This document shows, piece after piece, positions 45,856 through 56,879 of a stretch of 64,000 bases of DNA (position 1 is the first letter of the stretch; each line of letters begins with the position of its first letter). The stretch spans positions 1,966,001 through 2,030,000 of the forward strand of contig JAQFVV010000021.1 in NCBI GenBank assembly GCA_028023455.1, read 5' to 3'. The stretch comes from Epiperipatus broadwayi (Eukaryota; Onychophora; Udeonychophora; Euonychophora; Peripatidae). The notes beneath the pieces are model-generated. The model searched no databases and had not been told where the DNA came from. It saw nothing but the letters and a program-made list of their open reading frames with translations. Position numbers and translations under genes: made by a program.

Positions 45856-47092
45856 ATGGCAACTGCCCAGTCATCAGATCAAGAAGCTGGTCCTTCACAC
45901 CACACAATAAAAACATATGCAACTATTGCAAAAACTTACCAAAATAACGTAAACCCAGGAAAAAATCCCAGATTTAGGAAAACCACGTCAGACGATCTTA
46001 AAGACTTGGATCTAGTAAACCAAAATGAAATTGAGCCCCCCCCACACACAATGGACAGATGAAATGCTGGAACAGATTGGGGTCAGATTCAATAATACGA
46101 TACCTAGAACCCTTTTTTCAACATTCAAAAGATTTTTTACTGAAAAATCAATAGTGTTGGCGGTAACAGACAATCACTGCACTCTCTACCGTTTCCCCAA
46201 GGAGCTACTTATTGAAGCACTAAACAAAAATAATTTACTGGAGACAGTACAATGCATAGGTGACCATCCAAATAGCAGATATGTAGCAGTTGAGTTTTGT
46301 GAAGCTGCACAAAGGGATCAATTCAAAAATCATATTAAAACTCTAGGTAATTTTGCAATCGTATGAGTTGATGAAAACAGATACAAAAACATCACCGGAG
46401 TATTAAAAAATGCCTACTTCGGATATAGCTTTGACGATTTCCAAAGAATGATGAATCCATTCGGAAAGGTTATTTTTTTTCAGCAGATATACCTCAAAGA
46501 AACATCAGTACCCATATTCACAAATAGTTTTGAATACAAAGTCAAGTCAAACAAAGAAATAGACCCAGAAAACATTCCAACACACATAACAGACCAAGAG
46601 GCAATGCTATACTTATATATCCAAGGACTAAAACCACGTTGTTTCGCCTGTGGCAAAAGAGGCCACATAGCAACACAATGCAATGAAGAAGTAAATCTAG
46701 TGGAAGAGAATAACCACCCCTCACAAAGATTAGAAGGGAAACCAGATAGAGCACACAAATCCACGGAGCAGGAAAACATAGAATTCCCCCCACTCAAGTC
46801 AATAATATCAAAAATTAATAAAAATAAAACTATAGACCATCCCCCAAGCAAGTCAATGGAAATATCAATTAACACAAACACAAATGAGGAAGGGGAAAAC
46901 TTTGAACCCCAGGCAAAATCATTTAGTGATAAGTTAATAGAAAATGAAAATAATTACATGCAAAAAGAAACAAAAGAACTGCCAAATGGAGATAATAATC
47001 AAGCTGAGCAAACAATTATAAACAAAACGACAACTGAAATAATGGATACCATCACACAGTACCTTCCAGCGATTGAAACCACACCTCCGTAA
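45856..47092 (+). pseudogene. LINE ORF1 (RNA-binding protein) pseudogene
   Basis: ATG at 45856 starts MATAQSSDQEAGPSHH. The frame shifts at the C-run near 46037-46044 and continues from the 46025 frame with an RRM-like region (RFPKELLIEAL, RYVAVEFCEAAQRDQF). A TGA at 46364-46366 interrupts it; the same frame continues at once and carries the single zinc knuckle CFACGKRGHIATQC near 46637-46680. A long hydrophilic N/E/K-rich tail runs to TAA at 47090-47092. ORF1 proteins bind the element RNA. One frameshift and one stop are the only breaks. Relatives lie at 6250-7300. Confidence 0.8.
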
Positions 47093-47403
47093 AGTAAAAG
47101 AAAACAAGAAAAACCAAAAAAAAAACTAGAGAAATTAAAAAGATTAAAACCAATGATCTGGAATATAGCCAATTAAGTTCGGTAAAACTACTAATAGATG
47201 AAAATATGGAAATGGAATCAACCTCTCAAGAATCAAAAGAATCTGAAAATGTCAGAGACAGTTTCTTGATTAAACAAATATTTACAGAACCAATAAATAA
47301 TTCTAACTTCGCTTCAAGCAAAATAGACATACAAAAGGTAAAAAATGCAATTCAGAAACTTTAGAAAATTGTGAACCCCATCCTTCTACAACATTAAATA
47401 ATA

Positions 47404-48050
47404 TGAAAATAAAAAACATTCGAGGTTTAAACTTCACAAAAAAAAATACAACAAATTAACAAATGGATACAGACAATGCAACCCAGTATACTGGGGCTAT
47501 TAGAAACAAAAATATATAACGGATCCCAAATCAACCCAGCAACATATATGAACAAATTTGTTTTTTGCGCATGCTCAAGAGACACTTCATCACCATCAAG
47601 TGGGACAGATATATTTATCAATCAAAAATGCCCTTTTACATCATTTAAAATAATTTTCATAGACTCCAATCTTTTGATAGTGACATTTAATCACAAAAGC
47701 TTTTCAATTAACATAATATTTGTATACATTCCCCCCGGTACGATTGTAATTAACAGAATAATTTTAACCATTAACTCCATGTTAGCATTCAATCCCTACC
47801 CCACCATACTTGCCAGGGATTTTAATATGAGCTATCAGAAGTTTGTTTCAAAATGGATAAATCAACTTGCAATACCGCTTATGAGTGGTGATGGTTTTCT
47901 CCCACAGAACTCAGTGTCATTTTATAACAATCGCCACGGCACTCTCATAGATCTTGTTTTTTATTCTCCAATGTTACATCACTCAATTGACATCTCTCCC
48001 CCTCCCCATTTTCTGATCACGTGGCACAGATAATAAAATTAAATTTAAAC
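47404..48050 (+). pseudogene. LINE ORF2 APE-like endonuclease domain
   Basis: The domain starts with MKIKNIRGLNF (47404), shifts in the A-run near 47440, and continues in the frame 47476-48033. Recognisable motifs are ILGLLETKIYNG (the catalytic E-containing motif), IFVYIPPG, and ILARDFNMS, in which the usual GGDFN has an altered first half but keeps DFN. The final SDH motif is readable only in a shifted frame at about 48013-48023, just after a C-run. The domain would nick target DNA to prime reverse transcription. Confidence 0.8.
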
Positions 48051-50622
48051 ACATACCACAACCCAATCACTAATATACAAAAGACAATAAGAATTCTTCT
48101 ACCAATCAACACTCCAGAGTTCCTCTTCTCCGAAACATATATCATGATAAATAAACTCAATCAAATGCAACTTGATCCAATCTCTAAATATATAGCATAT
48201 ACAAACATACTCTCATTTAATATCAATCATATTACTCAAAAATCAACTCTCCCCTCTAAACTAATTACGTTAGCAGATGAGCTACACAAAAGAATCAGCA
48301 TGTCAAAAACAGTCACTCACAATCAAGCAAACATAATAAAGCTGATGCAACTATATAATCAAACATGCAATAAACTAAAGCAATATCTGGCAATTAAAAA
48401 AAAAGAATTTGTCTAACCCAGCAGCACACATGGACCTGTGGATATATTCGATGGGCATTAGGCTATCCATCCACAAAGAGAGTTCCCATGGCAATAGAAT
48501 GGGATGGGAAAATCACAGCTGGACAAAATATGATACAACCAATATATCAGCACTTCAAAGAAAAACTAACAAAGCAAAAACAGTTCAAACCCACAGAAAT
48601 TTTTTTGGAAAACCAGAAACAGAGATACCATTTAAAATAGAACAGTTTGCACACATTCTAGCATCGATTCCAGGTACATGCCACCCAGGACCACCAGGAA
48701 TCCCACACTTTGTTTTGTCACATCTCAGCCAATTTACAAACACATACCTGTGCCAGCTTGCAAACCAACTATCACAAAAGCTATATAATATACAAGGGCT
48801 ATATCCAGTTTCAATGGTCCCCTTCATTAAAAAACAAGCACCAATTACCACAGTCTCCAATCTAAGGCCAATCTCAATGGAGCCTTTGGGAATAAAAATT
48901 CTGGAAAAAGTTTTAAAAGAAAAAATTGAACCATATATAATAAAACTAATATCACAACATCAGTATGCAAAAAAGGGATCATCAACAGGTCAAGCAGCAC
49001 TAATATACAAAACAATCATTAACTCAGTAATTAAAAAGAAAAAATATGCTCCAATGGCCGTGCAACTAGACTTTGAAAGCGCATTTGATTCAGTGCCAAT
49101 CAAAACACTATTAATTCAACTAAAAAAAAAACAGAAATACCTTGCACAATCTTATATACAATCGCCAACCTGCTACTAAACAGAGAAATTCACATCACCC
49201 TCAATGGCAGAGCTTCATCATCCTTCTACCCCAGCCAATCAATCCCACAAGGATCTCCACTCAGCACACTATTATTCACATTATATATAAACCCCCTATT
49301 AGAGCAAATACAAAAAAAATCCAAGGAATTCTAATTCCAAACACCAACACATACATACCATGTATAGCTTACATGATGATGTCACAGTATTTCTAAACTC
49401 AAAAAAGCAATTACCTATACTGGAGGAAATTATAAAAGAATATACAGCAAATTTCAGGCTAAAAATCAACACCAACAAATCGGCTGCTTGGGCAATATTT
49501 ACAGGTAAATTAAACACAAAGATATATCAAGGTAAACCCAATATGTTTCTGGGTTTCCCTATCCACTTGGGCATGAATCAAATGAGAAAGTCAATACAAA
49601 ATAAACTTAAAACAGAGGCGGAGAAAATCACGGAATCACTCTCAAAATCCTATCTCTCAATCTACTCAAAAGTATCTTTATACAATCAGCTTATTATGAC
49701 AAAGATCACTTACTATTTGCCAATAATAAATTTCACAAAAGCATTTATTTCAGCAATTAACTCATTGTGCAACAAGCTGCTATGGAAAAGGAAAGTAGTA
49801 GCAATCTCAATGAAGCAACTAAACCAACCAACAAAATGGAATGGCCTTGGACTGCATGCAATACAAACTTTCTACACACAAAAAACAGTAAATCTACTGA
49901 TTGCCATACTTAAACGGTTTCCAAACATAGAGCAAAAACAAGAAATCATATCCACTGACCGACCCCCTCCCACAGATAATTATATAAATACACTATTAGT
50001 AAGTATTGGAAGTATTAAAAATAAAGTAACACTTAAGAGCCTTATTAAATACACTTATTGGCAAATACATGATTTTCTATCTCAGAACCGAGAAGATAAT
50101 AATAAGCTAACAGTACTGGGAATAGATAATAGCCAGCTACTCAAAAAATACAAAAAATGGTATCTAGAACCAAAATTTTTTGACTTCATTCTCAAATTGA
50201 ATCTTAATGCATTACCTACAGCACATTTCATTCGTTTCAGAAGATTCTACCTAAATGTTGACCCAATATGTTCTTTGTGTCATAGGGAAGAAGAAACACA
50301 AGAACATTTGATACACTACTGTAGAGGCCTAGAAAAAGTCAGACAACTGATGTTAAACAATTATAGGAAAAATGATACCACAATAGAAAAAATGCTGAAA
50401 ACATTCAAGGAAAACAAAATACCAACAATCCATGCAGCTATTTTCAGCTTATATGCCTTATGGTGTACCAGATGTACATTTACCTTAGGAAACAATATAA
50501 GAAGACATCCTAACACATATCATAACAAGCTAGAAAAACTTAAAGAAAAGAACAATCTTTTTGCACCACCAGTCATTTTTGCTGCCACTTGGTCTCTCTT
50601 CAAAATAAGAGCAGCATTATAA
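48021..50622 (+). pseudogene. LINE ORF2 reverse transcriptase and C-terminal region
   Basis: The linker (48021-48416) is followed by the 48409-49179 frame with PGPPGIPHF, VSNLRPISM, QYAKKGSSTGQAALI and LDFESAFDSV, the first catalytic aspartate motif. The next frame has IPQGSPLSTLLFTLYINPL (near 49238-49294). The catalytic box reads LHDDVTVF at 49366-49390 after another shift. The rest is open to TAA at 50620-50622. It contains LGFPIHLG, a thumb region with LLWKRK and KWNGLGLHA, and the zinc finger CSLCHREEETQEHLIHYC near residues 300-320. The palm is intact apart from frame breaks. Confidence 0.85.
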
Positions 50623-50839
50623 TGGAAACACAAAACATAACCTCAGAAAAAATTGAAATCCAGAATGAATCAACAGTAAGAACTGAACTATGAAAACAAT
50701 AACAAGTACTAAAGACTCTAATAGCAAAAAAAAGTGTTTCTTTCTATAATTAATGATATCTCCTAGTTTGTTAATATATTATAAAATGTACAACCTGATA
50801 TGATGTAGCCTATTTTTGCCTAATAAAGTTTATTTTGAA

Positions 50840-51555
50840 ACATAAATATATATAAATGGAGATGTAAATGTAGCAGTGGATATATATAGGGGAATCAAGA
50901 TGTATACTGGAGGAAAAAAAACTAAAGATCACTTGCAGCTATTAAAAAGAGTTACAAAAAACTAAACAAAATTCGAATGGAAATAATAATGTTTCAGCAT
51001 CGGTTTTGTATGACCACAATACATATGTATATATAGTTTTAATTTAGACTACAATAATGTGAAAATATTAAAAACTGAAAGAAACAATAGCAAAAGGAAA
51101 ATAAAGGAAGCTACGTTAATATATAAATGTAAGCATGACTTAATAAACAGACAGGCAGCAAACATAAAAATCAGTGAATTATGGGAAGGTTAAACTTTGA
51201 AAGTGTGTTTGAAAGTATTAGTTGACATAGACTACGAAGCTAATTGAATGCACTCCTAGATGGATACAAGTTTTTAAAGTTGTACTTTATATATATTTAT
51301 GTTACTGTATTTATTAATATTTAATTACAAGATTATGTATACAACTTCGAAGAAATCCAGATATCGAATAAGAATATCATTACATATATATATATATATA
51401 AGAATAAATTTATAATATTTGTATATACCATAGATAATAAAAAGCCTGGCTTAGCAAAATAATAAATAGTTTTACACCAAAATTTATTACTGTAATACTT
51501 GATAATTATCTACATACTCTTGTAGAATTTATTTAAACCTTTAATGATCACATAT
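50840..51555. other. Gene-free AT-rich stretch
   Basis: (TA)n runs lie near 51384-51401. No supportable feature is seen. Confidence 0.4.
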
Positions 51556-51557
51556 GC

Positions 51558-51598
51558 TTTGAGTGGCACTACTGTATGGAGAGACTTTTGCCTATTTT
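51558..51598 (+). mobile_element. Isolated F1 right-arm fragment
   Basis: GAGTGGCACTACTGTATGG and AGAGACTTTTGCCTATTTTAG match the F1 3' arm. No other F1 part is adjacent. Confidence 0.7.
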
Positions 51599-51663
51599 AG
51601 AGTTTATTACACATACTTATATGTGCACACACATAATGAAAACAAACTTAAAAATGCCTCTGT

Positions 51664-51665
<2 letters not shown>

Positions 51666-51699
<34 letters not shown>
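51666..51699. repeat. (TA)n microsatellite
   Basis: About 17 TA dinucleotides, directly upstream of the hammerhead at 51718. Confidence 0.9.
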
Positions 51700-51702
<3 letters not shown>

Positions 51703-51717
51703 GGTTTTTTTTTGCTG

Positions 51718-51761
51718 TGCTTTCTGATGAAAACCAGTCTGCTGGTTGAAATATTAAAGCA
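51718..51761 (+). ncRNA. Type I hammerhead ribozyme, second sequence family (F2)
   Basis: TGCTTT (51718-51723) pairs with AAAGCA (51756-51761) as stem I. CTGATGA lies at 51724-51730. Stem II is AACCAG/CTGGTT (six pairs) with loop TCTG. GAAA lies at 51748-51751, followed by TATT, where ATT serves as the cleavage triplet. Stem III would have almost no loop, so activity may need dimerisation, as proposed for minimal hammerheads with very short stem III. The stem sequences are unrelated to F1. Confidence 0.75.
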
Positions 51762-51928
51762 GCTTTATAGAGAAGTAATTAACTGAAACACAGGCTTAAT
51801 ATATACCATGTGTCTATATATGTAATATAGGGTATATGAGCACAGACTTTCACATGACCCACCACTCTCCACTCTATCTAATAACACTGATACATTCAAG
51901 CACATATATGCTGAAAAGATAAATAATC

Positions 51929-51972
51929 ACCAATATACATATTTCATGCTAAACCAGCAATCATCAGTTGGT
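51929..51972 (-). ncRNA. Hammerhead ribozyme in the left foldback arm (F3)
   Basis: The minus strand reads ACCAA, CTGATGA, stem II TGCT/AGCA with loop GGTTT (closing T-T mismatch), GAAA, T, a four-base loop ATGT, ATA, TTGGT. ACCAA/TTGGT forms stem I. Stem III is two pairs and ATA is the cleavage triplet. Confidence 0.75.
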
Positions 51973-52309
51973 CCAGATTATCATCTCCCACACATATATA
52001 CTATAAGTGTTCAGATATATATTAAGATAGACAATCTTCATATTTTAATGGACTGGCTCCAATCTACTACACACTCCAACTCTTCAACCGTCCATCTAAT
52101 TGAAAATCTGGGTCAACATGGGTGTGACAAGAATCTCGGCCTCAGGGTGGCCTTCGAGCATGCCATCATCAGATTTTCAATTGGATGGATGGTTGAAGAG
52201 TTGGAGTGTGTAGTAGATTGGGGCCAGTCCACTAAAGTATGAAGATTGTCTATTTTAATATATATATCTGAGCACTTATAGTATATATGTGTGGGAGATG
52301 ATAATCTGG

Positions 52310-52353
52310 ACCAACTGATGATTGCTGGTTTAGCATGAAATACGTATATTGGT
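52310..52353 (+). ncRNA. Hammerhead ribozyme in the right foldback arm (F3)
   Basis: ACCAA (52310-52314), CTGATGA (52315-52321), stem II TGCT/AGCA (52323-52326 with 52332-52335), GAAA (52337-52340), T, loop ACGT, ATA (52346-52348) and TTGGT (52349-52353). It differs from the left-arm copy only in the stem III loop (ACGT against ATGT). The loop difference shows the two copies have diverged while the core was unchanged. Confidence 0.75.
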
Positions 52354-52479
52354 GATTATTTATCTTTTCAGCATATATGTGCTTAAGTGTATCAGTGTTA
52401 TTAGATAGAGTGGAGAGTGGTGGGTCATGTGAAAGTCTGTGCTCATATACCCTATATCACATATAGAGAAGTAATTGTG

Positions 52480-54685
52480 TGTTTCTATAATGTTTTCATT
52501 TTTTCTTTAGTTAGTTCGTATATTTATTATTTTCATAAATACATATAAATTATTTCATAACACTTATTGTCAATTTTTTTTTGCATTCTTTAATGTTTAG
52601 TGGCATTTGTTTTCGGAATTGTTGTTCTATTATTTATTACTGATCCTGTGATATGGTACTTTGTATTTTTTAATTATTTCTTTTTATTGCTATAAAAAAT
52701 GCTATCATTTATTTAGAAACGTAGAAATCATAAGCAAAAAGAAAAAAAAAATTTTTGAATTATCTACTTTTTTAATAAAGAATGAAAGAAGTCTATGGTT
52801 AATAGCAAAAAACTCAAGTTATTAAAATATATAGTTAGCAGCCTAATATGAAATTTATATAACGGTATAACCAAATTTTTTTGAGTTCAAACCCTTAATT
52901 ATTTTTAATATTAGGCTATTAGTTTGGTAGTATAAAAGAGTTAAGTAATGTTCTTGCACGTGTAGGTGCATGTTTAAAGCTCTTTACTGCCACAAAACAA
53001 TACGTCAGAAAAATAATCTTCAGCAGTGGATAAAACCCTATCCTCCATATTAAATTGATTACTCAAGCTTACTGTAGAAGATCCTACAATAGAATGAATA
53101 TTATAGCTTGTAAAAGAGTTTAAACACTTATTATTACCAATTATTAAGAAAATTTATATAAAATATGCTTCATATGATAGACTAAATCGTGAGAGTGACA
53201 CATATCGGTCATGATCTTGTTATTCTCTTCTCAATTAGGGTCACATCTACATATTTTCCAGTTACTTCTATTGAAGTTTGTTTATATCGGACATATATCT
53301 ATAAAAACTCACAAAAAAAATCTGGATATGACGCTTCTTTATATTTATTTCTCACCTATAACATTTTCGTGATTCATGTGTATATAAATTTATATCTAGA
53401 AACTTCCTATTTCAGATTGTAACGGTGCCTGGTGTTACTTGTTGAAAATACGTAACTTTTACCTAGCTAAAAATAAAACGTTATTTAATTACAATTGTTT
53501 TATTTGCGACTAACTTTAAAGACTTCCCAATGAAAATAAAATAAGAAGTAATCAATAATATATATATATAGTCAGTTAAATGGATCAAATAAAAACTAGT
53601 ATGTTTTAGATACGATAAAACTGAAATAGCAGGGATATAAATTGATAAATCCAAGAACTTACTGGGAAATATATTTTATTGCGCTAAAAAAACCTTAAAT
53701 GGAATTAAATTGCTGTCCGGAATATGTATTTAAATCCAATTAGCATATAAAAGTACTATAATATCAAAGCCATTTATAATCTTTTAAAAATTGCTTTAAA
53801 TATTTTGAATAGCAAATTGAAAACAAAATCAATTTAAATGAATAATAATTAACGAAAATTCAAGTGCTTGACAATCAAAAAAAGAAAAAGTTGAAAAATG
53901 AATTAATAATTGGAGATAATAAATAAATTACATAAATATATATGAAGGATTGCATTTACATATTTTTTTGTTTTTTAGTAAGTATACACTTTAGTCATTT
54001 ATATGCATAAGAGAGAGAGAGAATAAATGAAGATTACGCAGAATAAAGCGATATTTAGACAGATACATGAATACAAAAAAAAAGGTCAGACATTTGATAA
54101 CAATAAAAAAACTGCCCAGTCTAGGTTCAATTCAGATGCTGGCAAATATGACCTGTTCATGAACTCTGAAACAATAAAGTCACCTGAATATTTTTTAATA
54201 TCAAAAAGTAACTTATAAAATTATTTAGCCCCCCCCCCCCTTATCAATCAGTCGGCAAACAAATCTTGTATGTTCACTGGCAAAATCAATTTCAAAATGG
54301 TAGAAATAAATTTGCATCAGCATAATTGCCAATATTTTGATCCGGAAATGATTTGTTACACAGTGTGCAAACATTTTTTTTTTGACTTAAATTTTATGAA
54401 GAATGAGTAGGTAAGATTATGGCCCATTTATTAATTGCTATAAGATAAAGCATAACATTGTTTTTCAAAATACATTTTATTCACCAGATACAACATTCAA
54501 GACTATACATTAAATGTGTTATGAGCACTTAGATAAATAACAAGTATAATTGACTAGAGAGTTGTTTGGTAAATTTCCAACTGAAAAAAGGTATGGAAAA
54601 GGCAAGATTCCAGTTTGACAATTTAATGTGAACTTCTACTCCACCTACCATTTTGATGATCAAAACCTTGCATTTCAAAGCAATA
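52480..54685. other. Gene-free AT-rich stretch
   Basis: The open frames at 53189-53422 and 54027-54218 lack domain or splice support. A poly-C run lies at 54228-54240 and (GA)n near 54010-54022. I see nothing else. Confidence 0.45.
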
Positions 54686-54687
54686 GA

Positions 54688-55245
54688 CCATATGATCAAT
54701 AAATATGAAATATTGAAGGTTGTTAAAGACCTCATAGCCAAAATAGCGTCGCTGTCTTCCACAGCTATGACTTGGCGTTCGAATCTGCAAGAATTAATTT
54801 TAAACGCTCATGAGCTTATTTTTTTCAGGATGCTGGCTTACAATCTATCTAGCTGACCATTTAACACTCGTTGACAAATGGATGTCTAACTGTTCTTAGC
54901 TTGAAAGTAAAGCAAAATGGAAAAATGCACAAATCCTCACCACTCTTCAAATGACAAGCCTGACTATATGATCATATGATCAATAAATATTGAAGGTTGC
55001 TAAAGACCTCATAGCTGAAATAGGGTCACTGCCTTCCACGACTATGACCTGGCGTTCAAATCTGCAAAATTAATTTAAAACATCCAGGAGCTTATTTTTT
55101 TCAGGATGCTGGCTTACAATCAACCTAGCTGACCAATTAACACTTGTTGGTAAATGGATGTCTAACTATTCTTATCTAGAGAGTGGTGCGAGGATGGAAA
55201 TACGTATGAACGTTCACCACTCTTTAAAGGGCCAGCCTGGTCAGT
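54688..55245 (+). repeat. Tandem pair of tRNA-derived SINE units, 284 bp period
   Basis: TATGATCAATAAAT begins both units (54691 and 54975). Each contains a box A-like TAGC-AAATAG segment, an anticodon-arm-like GCTGTCTTCCACAGC (first unit), and a box B-like GGCGTTCGAATCT (first unit) or GGCGTTCAAATCT (second). Shared tails include TTTTTTTCAGGATGCTGGC and AAATGGATGTCTAACT. The anticodon position would read TTC, which suggests descent from tRNA-Glu, but this is tentative. Confidence 0.55.
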
Positions 55246-55249
55246 CTTA

Positions 55250-56045
55250 GTATCTTTTTCTTTATTGTTTCTTTAAAAGAGATGCAACAGAGGGATTTTC
55301 CCTTGCAATAGGCTATATATATATAGTCTGATCTTATTTTTTTTTTTAGTAAAGGTTAGAGTACGTTTTGAGAGAGATAATTTATCAAATTTCATTTATA
55401 TAATCCAATTATAGTCTAATTATGTTTGCACGATTCCGTAAATCTGCTTTTTACTGATTAATGTTCTTATTACATCATTCTGTGATTATTACTTTAAAGA
55501 TGTCGTTTAGTGTTTGCGTTTTTAAGAACTCCTAGAAATAATTTTTCACATTTCTTTTTTTTAAAATACTTAAAAGTTTTCCTGATGATTTATTTTGTTA
55601 TTTGTGTGAATCTAATTGACTTTGAAAACTGAAAAACTTTCAGTATTGTTTGATTTATGAAGACGATTTGAAATACCGTCTGGGGTAGTTTACTTATTAA
55701 AAAAGCTTTAAAAAAATGTTTTTGTAATTGCTCGAGTCTGCCACTTTGAATTATTTTGAAAGAATGCAGAAGTCTACAAAACAATAAATATGTTTTTTTT
55801 TTCTTTTCTAAGCTTTCCGGCCAGAGATTAATCTAGATTAGTGACAACCTTACGGTTATAAAGATTCCGAATTGGATAGCTATTTATGTTTACTTTGCGT
55901 TGGATAAAAATTGATGTGATTAGATATTTTATAAAATTTGATTATTATTGATAAATAAATTACTTTTACTTATTTATTGTTTAATGAAATAAAAAGTGCT
56001 ACCATATCACTAATATCCATTTTAAAATAAAAATATTGGAATAGT
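55250..56045. other. Gene-free AT-rich stretch
   Basis: A (TA)n run lies near 55313-55324. No supportable feature is seen. Confidence 0.4.
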
Positions 56046-56050
56046 TACTT

Positions 56051-56371
56051 ACTCAGGACGTCATGTGACGATTTTCAGAAATGGTAGGCCGACCTTTGAT
56101 CCAGAAAATTTAACTTGTATCTCTACTATTATGTTGCACTACAAAGGGCATTGTTGCCTTGCATTGGTGGTCGAGAGGTCAGCGCGACTGCCTTGCACTT
56201 GCAAGCCGGTTGCCCGGGTTGCGGCTTCGCATCCCGGCCGATGCTGTGACACTTTAAAAAAAAAGGGGGCATTGTTTAGTTACTCAGGATGTCATGTGAT
56301 GATCTTCAGAAATGATAGCCCGATCTTTGATCCAGAAAATTTAACTTGTATCTCTACTATTGTATTGCACC
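56051..56371. repeat. Direct repeat pair surrounding a tRNA-derived retroposon
   Basis: 56051-56155 and 56281-56371 share TACTCAGGA, GTCATGTGA, TTTGATCCAGAAAATTTAAC and TTGTATCTCTACTATT. Copy B of the tRNA-like element lies between them, bordered by CAAAGGGCATTGTT on the left and AAGGGGGCATTGTTT on the right. Confidence 0.65.
56161..56252 (+). mobile_element. tRNA-derived retroposon copy B
   Basis: GCATTGG at 56161 pairs with CCGATGC ending at 56244 as a seven-base-pair acceptor stem. Box A is TGGTGGTCGAGAGG and the box B region reads GGCTTCGCATCC. The 3' extension TGTGACAC matches copies A and C. It has a long variable arm (GCCGGTTGCCCGG), as in type II tRNAs. Confidence 0.6.
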
Positions 56372-56379
56372 CTATTTTG

Positions 56380-56564
56380 ATATATATAATCATTAATATT
56401 AACATAATTATTACTAATGCGATGTACTAGTATATACTAATAAACTAAATATATAAGTGCAAATATATTCATCAAATATTTTACTGAAACTTTTTCTTTT
56501 TAAATACTTTTATTTAACTTTAAAATTCTGTTTCTTTATTTGAGTCACATCTTTTTTTTTTTCT
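56380..56564. other. Short AT-rich spacer
   Basis: Nothing supportable is seen. Confidence 0.4.
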
Positions 56565-56581
56565 CAGTGATGAAAGCTTTT

Positions 56582-56680
56582 TTCTCATGTGTCATAGCAT
56601 CAGCTGGGAAGCGAACCCGCTAACCCGGGACAACTGCTTGTAAAGCAGCTGTCGCTGACCTCTCAATCACCAATGCTTGA
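56582..56680 (-). mobile_element. tRNA-derived retroposon copy C with 17 bp target duplication
   Basis: CAGTGATGAAAGCTTTT occurs at 56565-56581 and 56681-56697, so the 99 bp between inserted as a unit. On the minus strand it reads TCAAGCATTGGTG, box A (TGATTGAGAGG), an anticodon-like stem CTGC/GCAG with loop TTTACAA, box B GGTTCGCTTCC, GATGC, and the tail TATGACACATGAGAA. It is almost only a tRNA-like body with a 15-base tail and no internal body. Confidence 0.8.
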
Positions 56681-56879
56681 CAGTGATGAAAGCTTTTATT
56701 CATCAAAAAGACAAAATACAAACAGTTAAAAGAGGTTTACAAAGAGACGTATTTGGGCCAAATCTTGTAATCGATTTTTAACTTATTTGCAACGAATTTT
56801 GGATTCTAACCAATCAAAAAAAAAAAACAAATTAACTTTTAGCATAGTGCATAGTTTCCAAATACTGAGAAAAGTTGTA

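Larger units (their letters stand above)
45840..50840 (+). mobile_element. Nearly full-length but inactivated Tx1/L1-like LINE
   Basis: Two-ORF organisation: ORF1 with a CCHC knuckle, then ORF2 with an APE-type endonuclease, a reverse transcriptase and a C-terminal zinc finger, then a short 3' UTR with AATAAA at 50822-50827. ORF2 is broken by several single-base shifts, mostly in A or C runs, but most residues are still readable, so the insertion is fairly young. The 5' UTR limit and target duplications were not found. The clade is judged from the ORF1 knuckle and the LLWK/GLGL-type C-terminal region. Confidence 0.85.
51781..52461. mobile_element. Large foldback with an inverted pair of hammerheads (F3), 15 bp target duplication
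   Basis: TATAGAGAAGTAATT lies at 51766-51780 and 52462-52476. The arms (about 51828-52110 and 52175-52461) are long, near-perfect inverted repeats that include CATGACCCACCACTCTCCAC and GCTAAACCAGCAATCATCAG against their complements. The central loop of about 60 bases contains GGCCTCAGGGTGGCC, itself a small hairpin. Each arm carries a hammerhead. The target duplication overlaps the region just 3' of the F2 ribozyme, so the foldback inserted next to an older ribozyme locus. Confidence 0.8.

Noticed and set aside
52130-52175. CTGATGATGGC on the minus strand in the central loop of the 51.8-52.5 kb foldback, as a possible further hammerhead
   Set aside because: No GAAA follows stem II at the required distance; the sequence reads CCCTGAGG there.
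51946-52242. Open frame of 98 residues
   Set aside because: It runs through the arms and loop of the ribozyme foldback and has no protein-like features.
56065-56430. Open frame of 121 residues
   Set aside because: It spans a direct repeat and a tRNA-derived retroposon; the apparent repeat peptide reflects the DNA repeat.
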